Below are positions 52,545-63,155 of a stretch of 64,000 bases of DNA, piece after piece; the first letter of the stretch is position 1, and every line of letters starts with the position of its first letter. Both the position numbers and the translations under genes were made by a program. The DNA comes from Oscillospiraceae bacterium. GTDB taxonomy: Bacteria > Bacillota > Clostridia > Monoglobales > Monoglobaceae. Below the pieces are notes generated by a model. It worked only from the letters and a program-made list of their open reading frames with translations. It did not search any database and was not told where the DNA came from. The stretch is from positions 96,394 to 160,393 of the forward strand of contig SVKF01000001.1 of the NCBI GenBank assembly GCA_015068605.1, in the 5' to 3' direction.

Positions 52545-54908
52545 TTATTTAAATTCGATAATCGTCACACCATTTTCCCCTTCACCATAGGTTCCCGAGC
52601 GGTAACTTTTCACTCTTACATTCTTTCTGAGCATATTTTGAATACCCGTTCTTAAAATTCCTGTACCTTTTCCGTGAATAACCGTACAGCTTGAAAGTCC
52701 CGCCATTATGCAATCATCCAAAAAGCGGTCTGTTTCAATGAGTGCGTCCTCAAGCTGCATTCCCCGAAGGTCGATTTCCGTTTTAACCTCTTTCGCCCCA
52801 ATGCTTTCTTTCCGCTTCGGAGCAAACTTCATAAGCTCCTTTGTGTCATTTTCGGGAAGCAAAACAAGATTTGAAATTTTTGAAGTTATTTTCATAATTC
52901 CCACTTGAATAACCGCTGTTTCTTCCTTTTTGTTTATTGAAATAACGCTTCCTTTGTCATTCAAATCAACCAAAAGAACCGATGCACCAAGCTTTAATGT
53001 GTTAACATTAACATTGGATTTAACAGGTTTTCCCTTGTTTACAGGGCGGTTTTGGGTGCGTTTAAGCTTTAATCCCAAATCACGGCGGACTTCTTCCATA
53101 ACACGCCTGGTTTCTTTTTCGTCACGCTCCTTTTCAGCAGCCTTGATTTTCTCGACAAGCTCCTCTGTTTCCTCCTGAGCTCTTTCGATAATTTTTGCCG
53201 CCTTTTCCCTTGCACGATTTAAAATCTTATCCTTTTCACTTTCCAACCTTCTGCGTTCGTTCTCGATTTCTTTTTTAAGCTTTTGCGCTTCTCCCGACAA
53301 TCGAAGCTGTTCACGACTTGCCGCCTCGGCAGTTTGTCTGTCCTTTTCAATCCCCGTTAAAACATCTTCAAACTTAACACTTTCTTTTGAAAGCTGTTCC
53401 TTTGATTTCTCAATTATATAGTCCGGAATCCCCAGCCGTTTGGAAATCGCAAAGGCATTACTTTTCCCCGGTACACCGATTAGGAGTCTGTAAGTCGGGC
53501 TTAGTGTATTCACATCAAACTCACAAGAAGCATTTTCAATTCTGTCCGTCATTAAAGCATGGAGTTTAAGCTCACTGTAATGAGTTGTTGCAACAACTTT
53601 AGCCCCCATATTTCTGACATAATCGATAATCGCCGTTGCCAGTGCCGCTCCTTCCGTGGGGTCTGTCCCTGCACCAAGCTCATCAAACAGCACAAGACTG
53701 TCTTCTGTAAGATTTTCCAGAATATGAACAATGTTCTTCATATGCGCCGAGAAGGTACTTAGGCTCTGCTCAATACTCTGTTCATCCCCGATGTCTGCAA
53801 AAATTTCCGAAAATACGGGGATAACCGTTCCGTCATCAGCAGGAACGCATATTCCCGACTGTGCCATAAGACAAAACAATCCAACAGTTTTCAAAACAAC
53901 CGTTTTTCCACCCGTGTTCGGACCTGTTACAACCAAAGCATCAAACTCATCGCCCAGCATAATATTCTGCGGAACAACCTTTTTGGGGTCTAAAAGCGGG
54001 TGACGACCATTCTTTATATTAAGTCTCCCCTCATCGTTCATAAGAGGGCAAACACCCTTTATTTCATTTGAATATTTCGCCTTTGAAAAAACAGCATCAA
54101 TTTCTATTATATTTTTATAGTTTTTCGAAAGCTCCCATACCTTTTCCGCAACCTGCCCTGAAAGCTCCGCCAGAATTTTTTCAATTTCCCGTTGTTCCTT
54201 TCCCGAAAGCTCATGAAGCTCATTATTTGCGTTCACAACCGTTGACGGCTCAATAAAAAGTGTGCCGCCCGACGCTGACATATCATGCACTATGCCGCTG
54301 ATTTCACCCTTATATTCCGCCTTAAGAGGAACAACATACCGATTATTTCTGACAGTTATTATGCTGTCCTGCAAAAATTTTCTGTAATGCTCCGAATGAA
54401 TTATATTGTTTAGGGCATCCTTTATCTTATTGCCCGCATTCTTCATTTTCCGCCTGATAGAATACAATTCAGAGCTCGCTCCGTCAGCCATTTCCTCCTC
54501 CGAAATAATTGACGAGGAAATAACTTCTTCAAGCTGTCTTTCAGGGAAAAGCTCTTCAAAACATTCGTCAAGAGCCCCTTCCTTATCGGCATAATATTTC
54601 TTGAGGGAATCAGCCGAACGGAAAATCGCCGCAACATTCAAAAGCTCTCCCATAGAGAGACTTCCGCCTACCTTAAGACGCTTGACCGTGCTTTCAATAT
54701 TTTTAACCCGTCCGATTTGCGGAGATCCAAACTTACGGATAAGCACCATTGCCGAATCTGTTTCATAAAGCAATCTTTTCACATCGTCAAAATCAGAAAC
54801 CGGTGTTGTTTCTTCAAGTTTATTCACCGTTTCTTCATTTACGGCATATTCACTTATCTTTTTTAAAATTTTGTCATATTCTAATGTTATGAGCGTCTTG
54901 TTCTCCAT
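52545..54908 (-). CDS. mutS2: endonuclease MutS2 / ribosome rescue factor
   Basis: A 787-residue MutS2. Walker A is GPNTGGKTVVLKTVGL, Walker B LFDELGAGTDPTEGAALA; a long coiled coil follows and a C-terminal Smr domain (DLRGMQLEDALIETDRFLDD, TVIHGKGTGILRTGI). MutS2 was linked to recombination control and, in B. subtilis, to splitting of collided ribosomes; the mismatch-recognition domain of MutS is absent. Confidence 0.95.
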   Translation of the reverse strand: MENKTLITLEYDKILKKISEYAVNEETVNKLEETTPVSDFDDVKRLLYETDSAMVLIRKFGSPQIGRVKNIESTVKRLKVGGSLSMGELLNVAAIFRSADSLKKYYADKEGALDECFEELFPERQLEEVISSSIISEEEMADGASSELYSIRRKMKNAGNKIKDALNNIIHSEHYRKFLQDSIITVRNNRYVVPLKAEYKGEISGIVHDMSASGGTLFIEPSTVVNANNELHELSGKEQREIEKILAELSGQVAEKVWELSKNYKNIIEIDAVFSKAKYSNEIKGVCPLMNDEGRLNIKNGRHPLLDPKKVVPQNIMLGDEFDALVVTGPNTGGKTVVLKTVGLFCLMAQSGICVPADDGTVIPVFSEIFADIGDEQSIEQSLSTFSAHMKNIVHILENLTEDSLVLFDELGAGTDPTEGAALATAIIDYVRNMGAKVVATTHYSELKLHALMTDRIENASCEFDVNTLSPTYRLLIGVPGKSNAFAISKRLGIPDYIIEKSKEQLSKESVKFEDVLTGIEKDRQTAEAASREQLRLSGEAQKLKKEIENERRRLESEKDKILNRAREKAAKIIERAQEETEELVEKIKAAEKERDEKETRRVMEEVRRDLGLKLKRTQNRPVNKGKPVKSNVNVNTLKLGASVLLVDLNDKGSVISINKKEETAVIQVGIMKITSKISNLVLLPENDTKELMKFAPKRKESIGAKEVKTEIDLRGMQLEDALIETDRFLDDCIMAGLSSCTVIHGKGTGILRTGIQNMLRKNVRVKSYRSGTYGEGENGVTIIEFK

Positions 54909-54961
54909 ACTTCTTCCTCTCTGACTATATGTTAACTCTATTAACTCTTTTTCTCCTGATA

Positions 54962-54990
54962 ATTATATCTCATTTTTTTATAAATTACAA
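54962..54990 (-). promoter_or_regulatory. sigma-A promoter of mutS2
   Basis: TTGTAA (54985-54990), 17-base spacer, TATAAT (54962-54967) on the minus strand. Confidence 0.78.
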
Positions 54991-55031
54991 GAGAAATTAA
55001 AATTTATCTCATCAAATTAAACCAACAATGC

Positions 55032-55077
55032 AAAAAGCGTGTCTTAACAAGAGCTTTTTCACTCCGTTAAGACACGC
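55032..55077 (-). terminator. intrinsic terminator after the SLH protein
   Basis: GCGTGTCTTAAC / GTTAAGACACGC (55037-55077) followed on the minus strand by TTTTTGC. It stops the large SLH transcript ahead of mutS2. Confidence 0.85.
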
Positions 55078-55128
55078 CCCGTATTCGTCAATAAATCAGA
55101 TATTATAACTTATTAACACTATTTAGTT

Positions 55129-58032
55129 TTATTTTTCTGTTATAACAGAAACAGATTTAACCTGTCCGCTAACCACATGAACAAATACTCGAGCAGCATC
55201 TCCGCCGTTGTTTTCAAGTGTTGCAAGACTTTCAAGAACTTCCTTGCTGTCGCCATCCATCTTTGTTATTTCAACCGGGTCAGAAGATGTATCATATTCA
55301 TAGAACGCAGCACTATTAAACTTTGTTATCGGCATTCTGAATGCGATTTCAATGTCTGTTATATCATCATCCTCTTCAACCACAACTATAACATCCTCAT
55401 CATTTACAGATGCCAATGTACCTAAAATAACCTTAAAGTCAGCATTCTCATACGCTTTTGCTTTCTTGAGTTCACTGTTTGTTTCAGGTCTTGAAACAGT
55501 ATAATCTTCTTCCCATGCGAAATAGTATGGGTCTAAATCAGCTGTGTATAAAATATCGTCTTCTGCAAGGGTAACAAATCCGTCTGAATCGAGTCCGAAT
55601 CTTACTACATCACCTGTCACAAGGTCTTTTACAGCATCTTCCGTTGAAGGTGATACCCAATATTCCTTAAGAGTTGATGAGGCATTTTCATAACCTTCAA
55701 TCTTAATCATTGTGTCGCCCTTTGTCTCATTTTCTTCTTCATACCATTCTTCAACACGGAATGCCGCAGTTTTTGCAGATACTTCTGTTACGCTGCTACC
55801 GCCGTAAAGAACAACAACCTTTGCTGTGCTTGATGTTGAAATATCAAAAGCATCTATATAGTAATACTTACCGTGTTTAAAGTCTGATGAGCTACCCTTT
55901 TTGTAATCATCAGTCTCACTCATATCCTGAGGAACAACAAACACTATTGCACTTCCAAGGAAGAGGTTTTTGCCGTTTGCGCTGAATTTCTTATTTGAGC
56001 TGTTATATGCAGCTTCCTCATCACTCTTGAATCCGCCGAACATCTTGAGTTCATCATCGTCAATCTCGGAGCTTCCGCTTGTATCAAACTCATCTGTTAC
56101 AGTTGTGATTTTATCAAACACTGTTGTGCCGCTTGATGTTTTAAGAGTATACTTAATGAGCTGTCTTGCTGCCTGATTTTCGAGTTCATCATACAAAGCC
56201 TGTTTTTCGGCTTCCTCCATAAGGATTTCTTCTGCTCTCTCATAATCTCCGTCTATGCTGTCACCGTTAATCTTTGTATTCTTTGCAAACGGAATCCATG
56301 TTTTTGTTCCTGTCTGTGTAAGAATCTGGAGATAAATCGGTTCATCTGACATTGAGTTATCTTTGTTACCCTTAAATCCGATTATATAACCGTATTTCGC
56401 ACCGTCATCAGCTGATTCATTCTTTACATAAGCAAAGATTTTGCCGTTTACATCAAGGAAGAATGTATACTTGTCGCCCTTTTCCGGAGCCTTTATCTCA
56501 TCATTAACCTTCCATGCGGCGATTGAAGAATATTCATATTCCGTTGAACCAATCTTAAGTCCGCTTGAAGAGATAGCCGTAACCTCACCGCTTACGCTCT
56601 TGTCCATGATAACAACTGTTATAAGCTTTGTTCCGCTGTTCGGATTACTTTCTTTAACAGCAATAGCAACATTCTTTCTGATTGAGCTGAACGAAAGCTT
56701 TGAGCCACTTGTATTAACAAATGCCATAACCTGGTCATCATCTGTGTAGTCAAGAACAACAGACTTGCCTTCTGTTGATGTAATCTTATCTGTAACAGTA
56801 TATGTTGAGCTTACAACCGAAGAAACTGCATAATGTTCGTATGCATCAATAAACACAACATCATAATCATTGTCATTATCTCTGTTAAGAACAGAAATCT
56901 GACCTATGCTTGGAAGCTTATCATCTGCTAAAACTTCAGAGAAGCTGCTGAGCATAGCGCTGTCACCATAAAGCTTGCCGTTAAAGATAACAACGTTCTT
57001 AGCATCAAGATTAAATACTGATACAGATGATGTTTTCTTATTCTTATAGTATGCAATTGTTGTGTCATTACATTTGCTGTCTTCAAGCAATGATGCATCT
57101 ATTGTCTGCTTTTCTACTGACTTTTTAACAGAGAACATCACGATTTCATCATAAGCCGAGCTCTTACTTGAACGGCTGTAGAATGTGATTTTCGCACCAA
57201 TCATATCATCATATTCGGAAAGATTATCAACTCTGTATGTTTCTGTTGTGCCGGAAACAGCATCCATAATCATAACTTCATTTTCTTTAAGATTTACATC
57301 AGGAGTCTGGAGACTTGTGTAAGAGTTAGAAGCTATGATACCTTCTTTTTTTTCAATGCCGAGATGCTTTTCCATAATTGTCTGATCTCTCATAATGTCA
57401 TTTTCTCTTACATTAACTTCAAGAGTGTTATAGATAAACTGTGCAATACAAGCACGAGTTGCAGGATTTCCAACATTACCTATTGCATCCTTTGTAATAT
57501 CAAGACGGTTTGCCGACTCAACATAAGTTGAATACCACATTTCGCCCGGTGCTGAATAGTTTGAATAGTTGATTGCACGGATAATCATTGTTAAAGCTTC
57601 TTCATAAGCCACATTATTTTCGGGGCCGAATGTTCCGTCATCATAACCTGTTATGATACCAAGTCTTTTAGCCGCATCAATCGTTCCTGCTGCCCAGAAA
57701 GTTTTATCAACATCCGGGAAAGGATTTTCAAGCGGAGCCATTGTCTGGTCCATACCAAGCATACGGAGAAGGAGAGCCGCAAATTCAGCTCTTGTTACAT
57801 TATTTTCCGGCTGAAATGTTCCGTCCGGATAACCGTTAATAATTGAAAGCTTGCTGAGCACTTCAACCGCATCTGCATACTTTACAGACTTCGGTACATC
57901 AGGAAACTTTGTTGTTTCAACAGCTTCTGTTGTTTCTTCTGTCTCCTCAGCCATAACACTGATTGCGCCAAAGCTTGTTACAATAAGTGTCAAAGCAAGA
58001 AGGGTACATAAAATTTTCTTTAGGTTTTTCAT
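55129..58032 (-). CDS. large S-layer-homology surface protein
   Basis: A 967-residue exported protein. A signal peptide (KKILCTLLALTLIVTSFGAISVMA) is followed by a short Thr/Glu linker (EETEETTEAVETTKFPD) and three SLH repeats over about 42-225 (KFPDVPKSVKYADAVEVL, INGYPDGTFQPENNVTRAEF, ITGYDDGTFGPENNVAYEEA). The rest is beta-rich without recognised enzyme motifs. SLH repeats bind pyruvylated secondary wall polymers, so this is probably an S-layer or major surface protein. GGAGG precedes the ATG and a strong terminator follows, consistent with high expression. Confidence 0.9.
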   Translation of the reverse strand: MKNLKKILCTLLALTLIVTSFGAISVMAEETEETTEAVETTKFPDVPKSVKYADAVEVLSKLSIINGYPDGTFQPENNVTRAEFAALLLRMLGMDQTMAPLENPFPDVDKTFWAAGTIDAAKRLGIITGYDDGTFGPENNVAYEEALTMIIRAINYSNYSAPGEMWYSTYVESANRLDITKDAIGNVGNPATRACIAQFIYNTLEVNVRENDIMRDQTIMEKHLGIEKKEGIIASNSYTSLQTPDVNLKENEVMIMDAVSGTTETYRVDNLSEYDDMIGAKITFYSRSSKSSAYDEIVMFSVKKSVEKQTIDASLLEDSKCNDTTIAYYKNKKTSSVSVFNLDAKNVVIFNGKLYGDSAMLSSFSEVLADDKLPSIGQISVLNRDNDNDYDVVFIDAYEHYAVSSVVSSTYTVTDKITSTEGKSVVLDYTDDDQVMAFVNTSGSKLSFSSIRKNVAIAVKESNPNSGTKLITVVIMDKSVSGEVTAISSSGLKIGSTEYEYSSIAAWKVNDEIKAPEKGDKYTFFLDVNGKIFAYVKNESADDGAKYGYIIGFKGNKDNSMSDEPIYLQILTQTGTKTWIPFAKNTKINGDSIDGDYERAEEILMEEAEKQALYDELENQAARQLIKYTLKTSSGTTVFDKITTVTDEFDTSGSSEIDDDELKMFGGFKSDEEAAYNSSNKKFSANGKNLFLGSAIVFVVPQDMSETDDYKKGSSSDFKHGKYYYIDAFDISTSSTAKVVVLYGGSSVTEVSAKTAAFRVEEWYEEENETKGDTMIKIEGYENASSTLKEYWVSPSTEDAVKDLVTGDVVRFGLDSDGFVTLAEDDILYTADLDPYYFAWEEDYTVSRPETNSELKKAKAYENADFKVILGTLASVNDEDVIVVVEEDDDITDIEIAFRMPITKFNSAAFYEYDTSSDPVEITKMDGDSKEVLESLATLENNGGDAARVFVHVVSGQVKSVSVITEK

Positions 58033-58078
58033 AATAAACCTCCTTTAAAAGTTATATAATTTTAATTTTTTACTAATA

Positions 58079-59308
58079 TTATAATTTGACCTGACGCATT
58101 ATGCTGTCATTGGGGATTTCCTCATCAAATCTGATATGAACAATCTGTTGCGGTCTGTTTGCAACTTCAAGTTCATTCCCCTCCGCATCGGTCATATATT
58201 CAATCTTGTGGGTTATAAAAGGTCTGTCAGGGCAAAGGAATTCAACCTCGCCGCCTTTAAAAAATCTGTTCTTTTGAATAACCGACAAAAGCTTCTTTTC
58301 CTTATCATATCCGCAGACAATCCCCGAAAGCTCATAATTTCTTATATATGAACTTGTTTCGTAATTCTGCTCATTCCCGTCGGGTTTCCCGTAATAAAAT
58401 CCTGTTGTATAGCCTCTGTGACTGACTTTTAAGAGTTCATCAAGCCATTCTTGTTTAAATTCATAGCCATCGGGATTTTCAAAATAGGAATCAATGGCAT
58501 CTCTATACGCCTTAACCACCGTCGCAAGATAATATTCCGTTTTAACTCTGCCTTCAATTTTAAAGCTGTCAAGACCGCTTTTGATAAGCTCATCAATATA
58601 CTCAATCATACACAAATCCTTTGAATTGTATATAAATGTCCCTCGCTCATTTTCAAAAACGGGCATATACTGACCGGGGCGTTGTTCTTCCATTAAGTAG
58701 TAGTTCCACCTGCAAGGATGCGAACACGCGCCAAGATTACTGTCACGGTTTGTCATATAGTTACTGAGAAGGCATCTTCCCGAATAGGATATGCACATTG
58801 CCCCGTGGACAAATGCTTCAATTTCAAGAGTGTCGGGAGTGTTTTCCCGAATTTCAGCTATTTCCTCAAAGGACATTTCTCTGGCAATAATAACTCTTTT
58901 TGCACCGAGACTATGCCACATTTTTGCACTTTCATAATTGACATTATTAGCCTGAGTACTTATATGAATTTCAAGATTCGGAGCAACCTCTCTCGCAATA
59001 GCAAAGAGTCCCAAATCAGAGATAATGACTGCATCAATTCCTGTTTCAACCGCTTCTTTCAAATAATCACGAAAATCCTTCAAATCAGCATTATGAGGTA
59101 TGATATTTGCTGTCAGATACACCTTTTTCCCTCGTGCGTGGGCAAACTCGACACCTTCACGGATTTCATCCATAGTGAAGTTATCAGCAGCAACACGGAG
59201 CGAATATTCCTCTCCGCCTATATAAACCGCATCCGCCCCATACAAAAAGGCAATTTTTAATTTATCAAGATTCCCCGCCGGTGCGAGAAGTTCCGGTTTC
59301 TTCATCAT
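58079..59308 (-). CDS. U32-family protein (TrhP-like)
   Basis: About 409 residues with the U32 pattern ELLAPAGNLDKLKIAFLYGADAVYIGG, HISTQANNVN, EAFVHGAMCISYSGRCLLSNY, GACSHPCRWNY and SFKIEGRVKTEYY. Several U32 proteins have turned out to be RNA-modifying (TrhP makes 5-hydroxyuridine at tRNA position 34) rather than peptidases. The ATG at 59308 has AAAGG 8 bases ahead and lies 44 bases inside the upstream amidase gene. Confidence 0.88.
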   Translation of the reverse strand: MMKKPELLAPAGNLDKLKIAFLYGADAVYIGGEEYSLRVAADNFTMDEIREGVEFAHARGKKVYLTANIIPHNADLKDFRDYLKEAVETGIDAVIISDLGLFAIAREVAPNLEIHISTQANNVNYESAKMWHSLGAKRVIIAREMSFEEIAEIRENTPDTLEIEAFVHGAMCISYSGRCLLSNYMTNRDSNLGACSHPCRWNYYLMEEQRPGQYMPVFENERGTFIYNSKDLCMIEYIDELIKSGLDSFKIEGRVKTEYYLATVVKAYRDAIDSYFENPDGYEFKQEWLDELLKVSHRGYTTGFYYGKPDGNEQNYETSSYIRNYELSGIVCGYDKEKKLLSVIQKNRFFKGGEVEFLCPDRPFITHKIEYMTDAEGNELEVANRPQQIVHIRFDEEIPNDSIMRQVKL

Positions 59309-60800
59309 CTTCTTCACCTTTCAGCTCTACGCTTTCGCCAACAGCTTTCGTCGTGACATAATCATAAACGCCTTTGGCTATGGCTGTCGAGAGCTTATTT
59401 TGACCGTCCTTGCTGACTAAGAATTCAAAATCCTCATCTCTGTCTATAAAAGCTGTTTCAACCAATATGGCAGGCATAACAGTTTCTTTTATGACAACAA
59501 ATTCAGCAGTCTTAACTCCTCTGTCAAAAAGACCCGTTTCCTTAGCCAAATAGGACTGAACACTTTTTGCAAGGCGTTCTCCCTTGGTATTTTTGCGGAA
59601 ACAGTATGTTTCAACCCCTTTTCCGCCACCTGCATTACAATGTATCGAAATAAACAAATCGGCTTCAAGACCGTTTGCAATTCCCGCTCTGTTTACCAAC
59701 GCTTCCTTTAATGTTTCACCTTTTATGTTGTCATTTAGGTTATCCCTTGTCATAACAACTTCAAAGCCCATATATTCAAGCTTTCTGCGAAGCATCTCCG
59801 CAACAGGCCATGTCACATTCTGCTCCCACACCTCATAGGTTTCGTTGTGAGCACCAATATCCGTTCCCGAAAAATTATGACCGGGGTCAACAACAATCAA
59901 AAGCTTGTCCTCTTCAGATATTTGAGAAAGTTCGCTGTAATCCACTTCCTCGTCCTCAAAAAACGGCACATAATCATAACCTTTTGCAAATTCATAATCA
60001 TCGGGAATACTAACTGTTTTAACTACATCCTCTTTATATGCAACAGCCGGTTGTTCTTTGTCGGAGTCTGCATCATCAATAGTCACATCTTCCTCGTCTT
60101 CAAAATCCTCCTCGACAAAATCATCCTCATCTTCAACAACATCTTCCTCAAATGAATTATCGAATTCCTCATCATTTTCCGTTTCGGTATCGGTTTCGTC
60201 CTGCTCCTTACTGCATATAAGACCTTTTTTCACACAATTATAAACAAGAACAACAACCTCACCTCTTGGTGCACTTTCATCAGGAAAAACTTCCACATTT
60301 TCGGTTATTCCATATTTATTCGCCGTGTTTATATATCCGTCATACCATTTTCCGCCATCAGGTCTTATAACCTCATTTTCAAACCCTGATGCACAAACAA
60401 GCATTTTTATCATTTGCGCATAGGTGACCTTTCCTGCAGGTTCAAAGGAATTTTCTGTCATTCCGTTAACCAGACCGCCTTCCCAGCAATAGGAAATAAA
60501 TCGTTCCGCCCAATAACCCACAGCAACATCCTCAAAGGGCATTATTTTAATTTCATAATCTTCTTCATATCCGAGAGTTCTTGCAAGAAGCGCCACAGCC
60601 TCTCCTCTTGTTATGTTTCTGTCGGGAACGAATAAGCCATCCTCATAGCCGGAAACAACACCTATTTCAGAAAGATAGTCAACCGCTTCATAGGCTTTTG
60701 AATCCTCCGGCACATCGGGATAGGTTTTTGCTGACACATCAAAGGACATAAAAAGCATAAGAACAGCTATCAAAACGGAAAAGACTTTTCTCTGTAACAT
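59265..60800 (-). CDS. SLH-anchored N-acetylmuramoyl-L-alanine amidase
   Basis: A 511-residue exported wall enzyme. Signal peptide (VFSVLIAVLMLFMSFDVSA), SLH repeats over about 28-190 (TYPDVPEDSKAYEAVDYL, SGYEDGLFVPDRNITRGEA, FEPAGKVTYAQM), a hyperacidic linker near 198-258 with long runs of Glu and Asp, then an Amidase_3 domain (VDPGHNFSGTDIGAHN, DLFISIHCNAGGG, PAILVETAFIDRDEDFEFL). The zinc ligands His, Glu and His are visible. It cuts the amide bond between muramic acid and the stem peptide. Its 3' end overlaps the U32 gene. Confidence 0.9.
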   Translation of the reverse strand: MLQRKVFSVLIAVLMLFMSFDVSAKTYPDVPEDSKAYEAVDYLSEIGVVSGYEDGLFVPDRNITRGEAVALLARTLGYEEDYEIKIMPFEDVAVGYWAERFISYCWEGGLVNGMTENSFEPAGKVTYAQMIKMLVCASGFENEVIRPDGGKWYDGYINTANKYGITENVEVFPDESAPRGEVVVLVYNCVKKGLICSKEQDETDTETENDEEFDNSFEEDVVEDEDDFVEEDFEDEEDVTIDDADSDKEQPAVAYKEDVVKTVSIPDDYEFAKGYDYVPFFEDEEVDYSELSQISEEDKLLIVVDPGHNFSGTDIGAHNETYEVWEQNVTWPVAEMLRRKLEYMGFEVVMTRDNLNDNIKGETLKEALVNRAGIANGLEADLFISIHCNAGGGKGVETYCFRKNTKGERLAKSVQSYLAKETGLFDRGVKTAEFVVIKETVMPAILVETAFIDRDEDFEFLVSKDGQNKLSTAIAKGVYDYVTTKAVGESVELKGEEDDEETGTSRTGGES

Positions 60801-60859
60801 CGCTTTATCTCCTTATGATTTAATTTGAGTTAAACCTCCCTACAGTATCACTCATATCA

Positions 60860-60888
60860 ATCATACTATAAAACGACAAATTTTTCAA
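60860..60888 (-). promoter_or_regulatory. sigma-A promoter of the SLH-amidase gene
   Basis: TTGAAA (60883-60888), 17-base spacer, TATGAT (60860-60865) on the minus strand. Confidence 0.7.
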
Positions 60889-60944
60889 TAGTTTTATTTT
60901 GTATTTTTTGTTACTTTATGGTTACAAAATTGTGACAAAACAAT

Positions 60945-63152
60945 TCAAAACCTGAGTTTTTCTTTGAGTCCGCTGTATCTTTTCGACACGCTGTTGTTTT
61001 CAACATAGCGATTAATAAGCTCCTCATTTCCCACAAGAACAACCACTTTTTTAGCTCTTGTTATAGCTGTATACAAAAGATTTCTCGCAAGAAGCGGTCT
61101 CGGAACATCCCAAATCGGGATAACAACAATATCAAACTCACTGCCCTGACTTTTATGTACGGTTATCGCAAAGGCGTGTTCTATTTCGTCAAGCTGATTA
61201 AAGTCATAAACCGCTGTTTTGTCATCATAGCAAACCGACAGTCTTTTACTTTTATGGTCAATCGCCGTAACGAAACCAACATCTCCGTTGAAAACTCCGT
61301 CCCCTTCTTCGCTTCCATCATTTTTCTTCCAATGTATGTTATAGTTATTTTTAACACTCATAACCTTATCGCCTATGCGATAGGTGCAATGAGGGAGAGT
61401 CTTTTCAACCTTCCCGTCTCCAAAGGGATTTAACACGCTTTGCAAAAGCCCGTTCAAAACTCTGACACCCGTTTCTGTTTTCTTTGACGGACAAAGAACC
61501 TGAATCTGGGCTATGCTGTCAACACCATAAAATTTAGGCAGACGGTTTTTACATAAATCCGCAACCGTTTCACAGATTTCCTCCGCATTCCCTCTTGGCA
61601 AAAAGAAAAAGTCGTTATCCTTTTCCGAGAGATAGGGATGCTCTCCGTTATTTATTTTATGGGCATTTACAACAATCATGCTTTCTCTCGCTTGACGAAA
61701 TATCTCCGTGAGCTTGATACAAACAAAGCTGTCACTTTCAATTATATCCTTTAGAACATTTCCGGCACCAACCGACGGAAGCTGGTCAACATCTCCAACT
61801 AAAATCAGTCTCGCACCTGTCGGAAACGCCTTTAAAAGCGCTTCCATAAGCATTATATCAACCATAGATGTCTCATCAACAATGAGAACATCGCAATCAA
61901 GAGGATTTGCCTCATTTTTCACAAAGGAATACGGCGCTTTATCGTCCCCCGGCTTACATTCCAAAAGACGGTGTATGGTTTTCGCCTCTATCCCCGATAT
62001 TTCAGTCATTCGCTTTGCCGCTCTGCCTGTTGGGGCTGTCAGAAAAACCTTTTTCCCCATACCCTGCATAACATCTATTATTCCGCGGATAATGGTGGTT
62101 TTCCCTGTTCCCGGACCGCCCGTTATTACCATAACCGAATTTTCCGCCGCCGCAAATATTGCTTCTCTCTGACTTTTCGCCAAAGTCAACCCCGACGATT
62201 TTTCAAACAGAGAAATAAGCTTTTCCTCTCTTTTTCCGACATCATCAAAAATTACGCCCGAAAGAATCTTAAGCCTATTTGCAACATAATTTTCCGAATC
62301 GTAAAACTCATCAAGATATATCCCGTCATATTCCCCGGTATTTTCCTTTTTAAGCTGTTCTGATAAAAGCATTTCCGCAATGCTGTCCTCCACATCTCTC
62401 GCTCCCACATCCGCCATTGCCGAAACCTGACTCACAAGAATCTGCAAGGGCAAAAAGGTATGCCCGCCAAGATACGCATTATTTTTGAGGGTTGAGCGGA
62501 TTGCCGCAATAATTCTGAATCTGTGATTCTTCGGGAAATCCATGGCAAGTCCCATTCTGTCTGACATTTCAAAGGTTATCCCGTTTATAAACTCACACAG
62601 CGCATAGGGGTTTTCTTTGATTATATGCATGGCATTCATTCCAAAAAACATATAGACCTTCGCCGAATATGTAAGGGAAATTCCAAACTTCTGAAAGAAC
62701 ATATTAAGCTCCTTCATGCTCGCCTGACTCATGCTGGCGGCGTGAATTTCCGCTATCCTTGCATCATTTAATCCCTTTATCCCTTTAAGGCTTTCGGGCT
62801 CATTCTCAATAACATAAATTGCATCTTTCCCAAACTTTTCAACAATAGCCCTCGCCGTTGCCCGTCCTACATAAGGGAACACTCCCGATGCCAGATAATG
62901 TTCAATTTCCGCCTCATCAGAGGGAGTATATCTTTGGTAGCTTTCAACCAAAAACTGTTCTCCGTATTCAGGGTGATTCTTATAATATCCCACAGCCTCA
63001 ATGGTTTCCCCTTCGGAAATATCCGGCATTATTCCCGTCAGTGTAACCAAAGTCCCCTCTGTTGAAATATCGCAAACCGCATATCCGTTAGATGGATTAA
63101 AATAAATCAAATCTTCAATTGTTCCCGAAATTTTTTCCTGTGTGTGCTCCAT
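60945..63152 (-). CDS. recD2: RecD2-type DNA helicase
   Basis: A 735-residue SF1B helicase of the RecD2 kind, with the long N-terminal OB/HhH region lacking in RecBCD RecD (GTIEDLIYFNPSNGYAVCDI), Walker A TGGPGTGKTTIIRGI, DVLIVDETSMVD, LVGDVDQLPSVGAG and the C-terminal HKSQGSEFDIVV and YTAITRAKKVVVLVG. It unwinds DNA 5' to 3' and works outside RecBCD in repair and replication-fork maintenance. Confidence 0.95.
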   Translation of the reverse strand: MEHTQEKISGTIEDLIYFNPSNGYAVCDISTEGTLVTLTGIMPDISEGETIEAVGYYKNHPEYGEQFLVESYQRYTPSDEAEIEHYLASGVFPYVGRATARAIVEKFGKDAIYVIENEPESLKGIKGLNDARIAEIHAASMSQASMKELNMFFQKFGISLTYSAKVYMFFGMNAMHIIKENPYALCEFINGITFEMSDRMGLAMDFPKNHRFRIIAAIRSTLKNNAYLGGHTFLPLQILVSQVSAMADVGARDVEDSIAEMLLSEQLKKENTGEYDGIYLDEFYDSENYVANRLKILSGVIFDDVGKREEKLISLFEKSSGLTLAKSQREAIFAAAENSVMVITGGPGTGKTTIIRGIIDVMQGMGKKVFLTAPTGRAAKRMTEISGIEAKTIHRLLECKPGDDKAPYSFVKNEANPLDCDVLIVDETSMVDIMLMEALLKAFPTGARLILVGDVDQLPSVGAGNVLKDIIESDSFVCIKLTEIFRQARESMIVVNAHKINNGEHPYLSEKDNDFFFLPRGNAEEICETVADLCKNRLPKFYGVDSIAQIQVLCPSKKTETGVRVLNGLLQSVLNPFGDGKVEKTLPHCTYRIGDKVMSVKNNYNIHWKKNDGSEEGDGVFNGDVGFVTAIDHKSKRLSVCYDDKTAVYDFNQLDEIEHAFAITVHKSQGSEFDIVVIPIWDVPRPLLARNLLYTAITRAKKVVVLVGNEELINRYVENNSVSKRYSGLKEKLRF

Positions 63153-63155
63153 TTT

